From positions 1 through 6,842 of the forward strand of contig JAUIEM010000465.1 in the NCBI GenBank assembly GCA_030428695.1: a DNA stretch of 6,842 bases. Direction: 5' to 3'. The position numbers and the translations under genes were made by a program. Below are positions 1 through 6,842 of this stretch, in pieces (the stretch's first letter is position 1; every line of letters starts with the position of its first letter). The notes beneath the pieces are model-generated. The model saw only the letters and a program-made list of their open reading frames with translations. It did no database searches and was not told the DNA's origin. This DNA is from a bacterium. GTDB taxonomy: Bacteria; Planctomycetota; J058; JAJDCP01.

Positions 1-1186
1 GCACCATGAACGGATGCGTGGTGCCGCCCTTGCGCAGGTTGATCTCGAGGGCGCGGTGCGTCCAGCCCTCGGGGCCCCGCACGGAGATGAAGTCGATGCC
101 GAAGCGGCCGAGCACCCCGGCGTCGCGGGCGCGCTCACCGATGCGCCGGCCGTGCTCGTGCAGGGCGAGCCGGTAGGCCGGGTCGGCGGGGAAGGTGCAG
201 CCGAGGAAGACCTGGCCGTGCGGCCCGCCGAGCAGCTGGTCGTGGGTTGAGATCACCTCCACGCGGCCGCAGGGGTCGAGCCGCATCTGCACGGAGGGCG
301 AGCGCTTGTCCGCGCCGGCCACCCAGGCCTCGACGATGCCGCCCATCTCCTCGAACTTGCCGCGGAAGCGCTCCCAGTCGCAGCCCTTCGCCTCGTAGCG
401 CAGGTTCCGCGGCAGCGCCTCTTCGAGCCAGCCGCGAAGAGCCGACCCCGTCGGCGCCGCGCCGAGGTCGAGGACCGCGTTGCCCTCGCCGGAGAAGCCC
501 TCGTTGAGCTTGACCACGCAGCGCCGCAGGGTGGGGTCCGCGGCCTTGAGCGCGGCGATCGCCTCGAGGATGTCGGCGGCGTCCCGCAGGTCTTCCCGTC
601 CGTCGGGGAGCGGCACGCCCGCCGCCCGGAACAGCTTGCGGCTGCCGCTCTTGCTGCCGAGCGCGGCGAGCTCGGGGTCGCAGCCGTAGATCGGGATGCC
701 GAGCCGCAGGGCGAGCTTGCGCTCGAGGGGCGTCGCGTTGAAGCACACCATGTGGGCGCTGTCCGGGTCGGGGATCGCCGCCGCGAGCCGTTCGACCAGG
801 CGCGGCCGCTCGAGGATCTTGGCGGTCAGCGGCCGGCGCGAGGCGTCGTGGCAGTGGAACAGGTGGAGCCGCCGGCGGGCGTGGCTGCCGGGGATGCCGG
901 CGAGCAGGTGCAGCATGTAGTCGATCACCGTCGGCTCGATCGGCTGGCTGGTGACGTACAGCACCTCGGTGCGCGGCAGGCGGAGGAGCATCAACATGCA
1001 CAGCATGCGCTCCTCGTAGTGGTGCACCCCGCTGATCTTGGCGAGCTCCTCCGCATCGAGGCTGAGGCTGGGCACGACCAGCACGCTGCGGGGCAGCTGC
1101 GGGTCGGGGAAGAGGCGCTCGTACATCGGCCGCAGCCGGGTCTGCAGCTTGGCGAAGCGGTGGGATTCGGCCGAGCGTCCGGGCAT
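1..1186 (-). CDS. PGM1-related ATP-grasp peptide ligase, 3' end outside window
   Basis: The reading frame is open from an ATG at 1186 to the window edge, giving 395 residues without a stop; the C-terminal end is missing. GAGGG lies four bases before the ATG and supports this start. The N-terminal half (about 30-195) has family-like blocks HYEER (56-60), YVTSQPIEP (77-85), CHDASRRPLTAKILERPRL (112-130) and GCDPELAALGSKSGSRK (168-184). The ATP-grasp core follows: VVKLNEGFSGEGN (224-236) with likely nucleotide-binding Lys226 and a Gly-rich loop, STHDQLLGGPHGQVFLG (313-329), and likely metal-binding Asp365, Glu381 and Asn383 in GIDF and EINLRKGGTTHP. The characterised relative, PGM1 of pheganomycin biosynthesis, joins an amino-acid-like acid to a peptide using ATP. 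A cytoplasmic carboxylate-amine ligase role is therefore inferred; the substrate cannot be read. The family call is strong from motifs recalled, not searched. It is divergent from the repeat-protein gene. Confidence 0.88.
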   Translation of the reverse strand, partial: MPGRSAESHRFAKLQTRLRPMYERLFPDPQLPRSVLVVPSLSLDAEELAKISGVHHYEERMLCMLMLLRLPRTEVLYVTSQPIEPTVIDYMLHLLAGIPGSHARRRLHLFHCHDASRRPLTAKILERPRLVERLAAAIPDPDSAHMVCFNATPLERKLALRLGIPIYGCDPELAALGSKSGSRKLFRAAGVPLPDGREDLRDAADILEAIAALKAADPTLRRCVVKLNEGFSGEGNAVLDLGAAPTGSALRGWLEEALPRNLRYEAKGCDWERFRGKFEEMGGIVEAWVAGADKRSPSVQMRLDPCGRVEVISTHDQLLGGPHGQVFLGCTFPADPAYRLALHEHGRRIGERARDAGVLGRFGIDFISVRGPEGWTHRALEINLRKGGTTHPFMV

Positions 1187-1221
1187 CGTTCCCTCGCGGG
1201 TGGGGGGTCCGAGGAGTATAC

Positions 1222-1237
1222 CGCGATCGCGATCGCG
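1222..1237. repeat. 16-bp perfect palindrome in divergent promoter region
   Basis: CGCGATCGCGATCGCG is identical to its reverse complement and is also two overlapping copies of CGCGATCGCG. It lies next to the minus-strand TATACT element and just before the plus-strand TTGACG, where a dimeric repressor could affect both divergent genes. An operator role is inference from symmetry and position alone. In GC-rich DNA, runs of CGATCG can arise from base composition, so confidence in function is low. Confidence 0.35.
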
Positions 1238-1300
1238 AGGTTGACGCAGAAAAGTGGCATCGACGCGAGCCCGAGCGACGTCTTCCTTGATGTTGCGATG

Positions 1301-1307
1301 AGGGAGG
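1301..1307 (+). promoter_or_regulatory. Ribosome binding site that fixes the repeat-protein start
   Basis: AGGGAGG matches the anti-Shine-Dalgarno sequence and lies five bases before the ATG at 1313. A competing in-frame ATG at 1298 overlaps this site and has no purine-rich stretch of its own upstream, so 1313 is preferred. The chosen start also places the hydrophobic segment directly at the N terminus. Confidence 0.75.
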
Positions 1308-1312
1308 TTCCG

Positions 1313-4051
1313 ATGGCGCGGCTGCCCCGTTTCCCGGTGTTCGTTCTGTTCTTCGCGGTGCTCGCGGTGCTCCTGACGCTCTGGTGGCTGTCCGGCGACA
1401 CCGCCCGTCCCGGCTTCGACCGGCCGCGGAGGAGCGAGGTGCCGGCCCCGCCGGAGCCGGCTGAGGAGCTGCCGCCGGACACGCCGGCGCCCAGGCCCGC
1501 GCCCGTCGAGCTGCCGGCCGAGCTCTTCGACGCGGGGATCTGGGGCCCATCCGCGGGGTCTGCCGGGATGTCCGGGATCCTCCGCGCCGGGGCCGCCGAA
1601 ACGGTGGCGCTGGAGCCTCTTCCTCCGGGCCAGGAGGCCGGCCTGCGCGGCCAGGTCGTCGACGACGAGGGGCTCCCGCTGCTCGACGTCGAGGTCGTCG
1701 TCGTGCGGGCGGTGACCTATCACGGGCTGCCGGTCGTCGGGGAAGAGCTCGATCTCGGCGACGCGGTCGCGCGGACGACGAGCGGGGGGGACGGCAGCTT
1801 CCTCCTCGAAGAGCTCGATCCGCGGTTGCGCTACGAGCTGGTGTTCCTGCCCGCCAGCGAGCACCTCTCCCACCGCATGCAGGCGCCGACGTTGCGTTCC
1901 GGCGAGGTCGTCGAGGTCGGGAAGATCCGCCTCGCGCGTCCCGGGCGGATCGAGGGCATCGCACAGGACGGCCACGGCCGGCCCCTGGCGGGCGTCCGGG
2001 TCAAGGTCGGCGAGCCGACCTTCGCCCGCAATCACGCGCTGCGCGGCTCCTGGAGCGACGAAGGAGGGCGCTTCCTGCTCGCGGGGGTGCGGCCCGGCGA
2101 GCACCTCGTCAGCGCCCGGCTCGAGGGCTACCGGGACGCGCGCGTCGAGCCGGTGACGGTGCGCGCGGGGGAGACGGCCGGTCCACTGCGGCTGGTGCTC
2201 GAGGCGGGGTACACCCTGGTGGTGCAGGTCTCCGATCCGGTCGGGCGGCCGATCGCGGGCGCGGGCCTGTGGCTGAGCGAGCCCTTCTTCGCCTCCCCGT
2301 TCCGTGGCGGCGACGCCGAGCCGAAGCAGCGCACCGATGTGACCGGGCGGGCGGTGTTCGGGAACCTCGACGAGCCGGCGGTCACGCTGACCGTCTTCGC
2401 CGACGGCTTCGCCCAGACCTCGGCCTCCCTGCGCCTGACACCGGGCGAGCACCTCCACACGCTGACGTTGGTGCCCGCGGGCGGGCTGCGCGGCCGGGTG
2501 GTCGATCCCTCGGGGGCACCGCTCGACTACGCGCGGGTCGACGCCTGGGCGGACGGAAGCCACCTCGGTCAGCGCGGCACGCGGGCCGGCGGGAGCTTCC
2601 GCTTCGGCCACCTGCCCCCCGGCCTGGTGCGCCTGGAGATCGCCCACGACCGTTACGCCGACGGGAGCTTCGGGCCCTTCGTCCTCACCGGCGACGCCCT
2701 GCTCGAGGTCGGCGACCTGCGGCTCGAGGAGGCGGGCAGCATCGCCGTGCTGGTGGTCGATCCGGCGGGGGTCCCGCAGCCCTCGGTCGAGCTGACGGTC
2801 GGGCTCGACGCCCGCCCGACCGTGCAGTCGCTGCACTTCGACATCGGTCCGGACCCGCGCACCGACGCCGACGGGCGCGCGCTGTTGACCGGGATCGAGC
2901 CGGGGCTGCGCACCGTCCGTGCGCGGAAAGGGGAGCGCTCGGCTTTCTCCGCCCCGGTCGAGGTGCGGAGCGGCGGGCAGGCGGAAGCCCGCGTGGTGCT
3001 CGGGGCCGTCGGCCGTGTCGAGGGCACCGCGCGGGACGCCGACGGCAAGCCGTGCCCCGACTTCCCGCTGCACCTGGTGCGCGACGGCTTCATCGGGACA
3101 TCGGTCGGGGCGACGCGCAGCGACGGCGAGGGGAAGTTCCACTTCGCGCGGGTTCCGCCCGGCTCCTACGTCCTCTCCGGCGGGCCCGAGGCCCACCGCG
3201 GGCCCGTCTTCACCGTCGCCGTGGGCGGCACCACGCGGCAGGACTACGAGGTCGCGCGCGTCCGCGTCCGCGGGCAGCTGCTCACCGCGGACGGCCGGCC
3301 CGCCGCCGCGCGGGCCGTCGTCGCCGGACGCATCGCGATCGGCGCCGGCGGCGTCTGGACCGTGCGGCGTGCGGGCGGCAGCGGCTACACCGACGAGGAG
3401 GGGCGCTTCGACCTCGAGCTCGTGCGCGGCGCGGCCCCCGGCCTGGAGGTCGGCCAGGGCGATGCGCGGGTCGTGTTCCCCCTCGCCGAGCCCTTCGACG
3501 GCCTCGTGCTGCAGCTCCCGTCGGAGGATGCGGGCCGGGCGCGGCTGCGCGGGACGCTGCGTGGCGTCGACGGCGCGACGGGCGGGGCGCAGGTCAGCGT
3601 CGAACGCGTCGACGGGCCGCCCGGCGCCCCGGCCTTCCGTCGGGAGCTCCTGGTCGGAGCGGAGGGCGGCTTCGTGTTCGAAGCGCTGCCCGTCGGGACC
3701 CATCGGCTCGAGGTGCGGCGTCCGGGCGCCTCCCACGAGGTCCGGGTGCTCGCCCTCGAGGCGGGCGAGACGGAGGTGGAGCTGCATCTGTACCCGGCGG
3801 GCTTCCTCCAGCTCGTCGTCGACTCCGCGGCCGGCCACGCGGGACCGGTGACGGTCGAGGCGCGGCTCGCGGACGCACCGGACGCGACCCGGGTGCTGAC
3901 CGGGAGTCTGGGCGCGCCCCTGCACTTCGAGGGGCTGCGGCGGGGGGCGACCTGTTCGCTGACGATCGACGCCCCGGGGCATGCGCGCCGTGTGGTGCAG
4001 CAGGTGATCGGCGTGGACACTTCCCTGTCCGTGCAGCTGACCCTGGATTGA
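1313..4051 (+). CDS. Signal-anchored protein of tandem carboxypeptidase-regulatory-like domains
   Basis: This 912-residue protein opens with a short basic head and one hydrophobic segment (about 8-26, VFVLFFAVLAVLLTLWWL). No clear signal-peptidase site follows, so an N-terminal membrane anchor with the rest outside the cytoplasm is likely. A Pro/Glu-rich linker (about 35-70) leads into about nine beta-sandwich units of the CarboxypepD_reg type, near 110-208, 211-298, 300-390, 391-475, 476-566, 567-648, 649-735, 742-829 and 830-912. Most units repeat the pattern G-x-V-x-D-x-x-G-x-P-L, then a T/S-D-x-x-G-x-F turn, then a V-x-P-G-x-Y/H-x-L strand. Clear copies are at 211-298, 567-622 and 649-701. 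Units 1, 3, 5, 8 and 9 are more diverged. No peptidase or other catalytic motif is seen. Such proteins usually act as structural or ligand-binding envelope proteins; the ligand is unknown. It converges on the kinase gene. Confidence 0.9.
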   Translation: MARLPRFPVFVLFFAVLAVLLTLWWLSGDTARPGFDRPRRSEVPAPPEPAEELPPDTPAPRPAPVELPAELFDAGIWGPSAGSAGMSGILRAGAAETVALEPLPPGQEAGLRGQVVDDEGLPLLDVEVVVVRAVTYHGLPVVGEELDLGDAVARTTSGGDGSFLLEELDPRLRYELVFLPASEHLSHRMQAPTLRSGEVVEVGKIRLARPGRIEGIAQDGHGRPLAGVRVKVGEPTFARNHALRGSWSDEGGRFLLAGVRPGEHLVSARLEGYRDARVEPVTVRAGETAGPLRLVLEAGYTLVVQVSDPVGRPIAGAGLWLSEPFFASPFRGGDAEPKQRTDVTGRAVFGNLDEPAVTLTVFADGFAQTSASLRLTPGEHLHTLTLVPAGGLRGRVVDPSGAPLDYARVDAWADGSHLGQRGTRAGGSFRFGHLPPGLVRLEIAHDRYADGSFGPFVLTGDALLEVGDLRLEEAGSIAVLVVDPAGVPQPSVELTVGLDARPTVQSLHFDIGPDPRTDADGRALLTGIEPGLRTVRARKGERSAFSAPVEVRSGGQAEARVVLGAVGRVEGTARDADGKPCPDFPLHLVRDGFIGTSVGATRSDGEGKFHFARVPPGSYVLSGGPEAHRGPVFTVAVGGTTRQDYEVARVRVRGQLLTADGRPAAARAVVAGRIAIGAGGVWTVRRAGGSGYTDEEGRFDLELVRGAAPGLEVGQGDARVVFPLAEPFDGLVLQLPSEDAGRARLRGTLRGVDGATGGAQVSVERVDGPPGAPAFRRELLVGAEGGFVFEALPVGTHRLEVRRPGASHEVRVLALEAGETEVELHLYPAGFLQLVVDSAAGHAGPVTVEARLADAPDATRVLTGSLGAPLHFEGLRRGATCSLTIDAPGHARRVVQQVIGVDTSLSVQLTLD

Positions 4052-4108
4052 GGGCCTGGAACGAAGCAACTCCCATCTGTTTCGTTCCAGTCCCTGAGCG
4101 GGCGGCCC

Positions 4109-4111
<3 letters not shown>
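4049..4111. repeat. Outer inverted repeat carrying both stop codons of a convergent pair
   Basis: TGAGGGCC (4049-4056) and GGCCCTCA (4104-4111) are perfect inverted repeats. The left arm begins with the TGA stop of the plus-strand gene. The right arm ends with TCA, the complement of the TGA stop of the minus-strand gene. Seven of the eight pairs can form at the same time as the inner hairpin (4056-4090), giving a stem-within-stem structure. An alternative, mutually exclusive stem pairs CCCTGAG (4092-4098) with CTCAGGG (4108-4114) across nine bases. It probably contributes to termination in both directions. Confidence 0.55.
4056..4090 (+). terminator. Strong hairpin between convergent genes, likely terminator
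   Basis: The arms 4056-4068 and 4078-4090 form a 13-bp stem (twelve Watson-Crick pairs and one G-U at 4066/4080) with a nine-base loop. The arm starts CTGGAACGAA and its partner ends TTCGTTCCAG. It begins five bases after the plus-strand stop, a typical terminator position. In the opposite-strand transcript the G-U pair becomes a C-A mismatch, so the hairpin is slightly better for the plus-strand gene. No U-run follows on either strand, so termination may be Rho-assisted, or the stem may protect the 3' end. Confidence 0.6.
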
Positions 4112-6142
<2,031 letters not shown>

Positions 6143-6269
6143 CGAGATTCCCCTGCAAGGGTCCGGCTACAAGATGCACGGAGACGGGGCGTCCTGTCCA
6201 GGGCTGGCCCCTCCCTCGACGCTGCGCGCGCGGGCGAGCTGCGCTATGCTGGGGATGGAGGGCGAAGCC
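6143..6269. promoter_or_regulatory. Divergent intergenic region between kinase and Uma2 genes
   Basis: This 127-bp gap separates two outward-facing ATG codons and must serve both genes. Toward the Uma2 gene, TATGCT (6245-6250) resembles a -10 element and would place transcription start only about 13 bases before the ATG at 6270, just including the GGAGGG ribosome site. The best -35-like hexamer, TCGACG (6216-6221), is 23 bases upstream of it, too far for a standard spacing. Toward the kinase gene I see a Shine-Dalgarno (complement of 6150-6154) but no convincing -10/-35 pair. No operator-like palindrome stands out. Confidence 0.35.
6257..6262 (+). promoter_or_regulatory. Ribosome binding site that fixes the Uma2 start
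   Basis: GGAGGG lies seven bases before the ATG at 6270. Two upstream in-frame ATG codons (6246 and 6255) overlap or precede this site and have no comparable purine stretch, so the 177-residue form is preferred. The choice also fits the family, whose proteins usually begin a short distance before the conserved E-L-V-D-G-E motif. Confidence 0.7.
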
Positions 6270-6803
6270 ATGGGAACGCGCAGGGTGTTGGTGTCCGAGG
6301 AGGAGTTCCTCGCGCTGCCGGAGACGAACAAGCGCATCGAGCTGGTCGATGGGGAGGTTGTGATGGCGCCGAGTCCGTCGTACTGGCACCAGGAGCTGGC
6401 GATGCGCATCTGCCTTGCGCTGCGTGCCTGGGCCAAGAGGCAGGCCGAGCCGTTCACCGTCTGTCACGCGCCGCTCGACGTGCGCGTCGGGAACGACCGG
6501 ATCGTCCAGCCCGATGTTTTCGTGGTGGCGAACAAGATCCCACGCGCCACCAAGGGACCGGTCGAGGAGGTACCGTGCCTGGTCGTCGAGGTCGTCTCGC
6601 AAGACCGCCTCTACGACCGGGTGACCAAGCGCCTGCTCTACGCCGAGGCGGGGGTGCAGGAGCTGTGGCTGGTCGAGCAGGCGGGGATGATCGAGCGGCG
6701 CACGGGCGAGGGCCTCGAGCGCTGCGACGAGCTCGACGCGCTGCTCGAGACCCCGCTGCTGCCGGGCTTCCGGCTGCAGCTCGCGGAGCTGTTCGCGGAG
6801 TGA
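6270..6803 (+). CDS. Uma2 family protein (DUF820, PD-(D/E)XK nuclease fold)
   Basis: The 177-residue length is normal for this family. Family landmarks are the N-terminal helix SEEEFLALPE (9-18), RIELVDGEVVMAPSPS (22-37) with Glu24, QPDVFVV (80-86) with Asp82, CLVVEVVSQDRLYDRVTK (103-120) with Glu107 and Lys120, and LLYAEAGVQELWLVE (122-136). Glu24, Asp82, Glu107 and the displaced Lys120 match the expected metal-binding and catalytic set of a restriction-endonuclease-like fold, so the site looks intact. Family members are often abundant in cyanobacteria and Planctomycetota. Their substrates are poorly known, so nuclease activity is inferred from the fold. No partner methylase, antitoxin or transposase is beside it. 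It is divergent from the kinase and convergent with the gene at the right edge. Confidence 0.9.
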   Translation: MGTRRVLVSEEEFLALPETNKRIELVDGEVVMAPSPSYWHQELAMRICLALRAWAKRQAEPFTVCHAPLDVRVGNDRIVQPDVFVVANKIPRATKGPVEEVPCLVVEVVSQDRLYDRVTKRLLYAEAGVQELWLVEQAGMIERRTGEGLERCDELDALLETPLLPGFRLQLAELFAE

Positions 6804-6817
6804 TCGTGCTCACTCCG
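6796..6817. terminator. Short hairpin spanning both stop codons of a convergent pair
   Basis: CGGAGTGA (6796-6803) and TCACTCCG (6810-6817) form a perfect 8-bp stem around the six-base loop TCGTGC. The left arm ends with the TGA stop of the Uma2 gene, and the right arm starts with the complement of the TGA stop of the minus-strand gene at the right edge. No T-run follows on either strand. By position it could act as a bidirectional terminator or 3' stabiliser, but part of the symmetry may come from both genes ending in a GAG-TGA type sequence. Confidence 0.45.
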
Positions 6818-6842
6818 GCAGGTCGAACAGCCCCTCCTCGAA
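6810..6842 (-). CDS. C-terminal end of an unidentified gene, mostly outside window
   Basis: Read on the minus strand from the right edge, ten codons give FEEGLFDLPE followed by TGA. The short acidic ending with alternating hydrophobic residues looks like a natural protein C terminus. A gene ending here would be convergent with the Uma2 gene, continuing the alternating layout and explaining the shared stop-codon hairpin. Ten residues are too few to name a family, and the reading is supported only by context. Confidence 0.45.
   Translation of the reverse strand, partial: FEEGLFDLPE

Larger units (their letters stand above)
1187..1312. promoter_or_regulatory. Divergent intergenic region between ligase and repeat-protein genes
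   Basis: This 126-bp gap lies between two ATG codons that point away from each other, so both promoters should be here or just inside the flanking genes. On the minus strand a TATACT hexamer (1220 to 1215) sits at a plausible -10 distance from the ligase start, with no convincing -35 upstream of it. On the plus strand TTGACG (1241-1246) resembles a -35 box, but no good -10 hexamer lies 16-18 bases downstream. The Shine-Dalgarno sequences of both genes are within or at the ends of the gap. A 16-bp perfect palindrome lies between the promoter-like elements and is described separately. Confidence 0.4.

Noticed and set aside
1222..1237. HIP1-like cyanobacterial repeat (GCGATCGC)
   Set aside because: The octamer matches the cyanobacterial HIP1 core, but I noticed it only at this locus, and the gene content and GC level give no other cyanobacterial sign.
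752..1312. Upstream extension of the repeat-protein frame by 187 codons
   Set aside because: The extension is antisense to the well-supported ligase gene and would bury the membrane anchor inside the protein. The ATG at 1313 has a strong Shine-Dalgarno.
1655..1666. Palindrome GTCGTCGACGAC
   Set aside because: It lies inside the coding sequence and results from Val-Val-Asp-Asp codons with GC-rich third positions; no regulatory role is supported.
135..1964. Long minus-strand open frame of 609 codons
   Set aside because: It is rich in Arg, Pro and Ala without any domain motif. It lies out of frame with the ligase and antisense to the repeat-protein gene, as expected for a frame kept open by high GC.
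6270..6842. Toxin-antitoxin or restriction system built on the Uma2 protein
   Set aside because: No small partner gene, methylase or specificity subunit is adjacent, and the next gene is on the opposite strand.

Overview
The window is very GC-rich bacterial DNA with no RNA genes, mobile elements or CRISPR. It holds five protein genes on strictly alternating strands: two run off the edges and three are complete. The gene content suggests a large-genome bacterium with an elaborate envelope. A kinase fused to an FGE-sulfatase (SUMF1) domain, a membrane-anchored protein of tandem carboxypeptidase-regulatory-like domains and a stand-alone Uma2 protein together fit Planctomycetota best. Myxococcota or Acidobacteriota remain possible. 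This placement is inference from gene content only.

Layout. Positions 1-1186 (minus) hold most of a PGM1-type ATP-grasp peptide ligase whose C-terminal end lies beyond the left edge. A 126-bp divergent region (1187-1312) separates it from a 912-residue signal-anchored protein of about nine tandem beta-sandwich units (1313-4051, plus). That gene converges on a Ser/Thr kinase/SUMF1 fusion (4109-6142, minus), with nested inverted repeats between them. A 127-bp divergent region (6143-6269) leads to a Uma2-family PD-(D/E)XK protein (6270-6803, plus). After six bases come the last ten codons of another minus-strand gene (6810-6842).

How the genes relate. Alternating strands mean no two neighbours can share an ordinary polycistronic operon, so functional coupling is weakly supported. 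The kinase and the repeat protein are both predicted single-pass membrane proteins, so an envelope signalling or structural link is possible but unproven. The ligase is an orphan here: no precursor peptide or second biosynthetic enzyme is visible.

The most distinctive signals are the two convergent junctions, where inverted repeats place the stop codons of both opposing genes in opposite arms. Others are the unusual kinase architecture (zinc-ribbon-like head, kinase, membrane segment, SUMF1 domain without the FGE cysteines) and the PGM1-type ligase outside a recognisable biosynthetic cluster. No clear new multi-gene system is evident.
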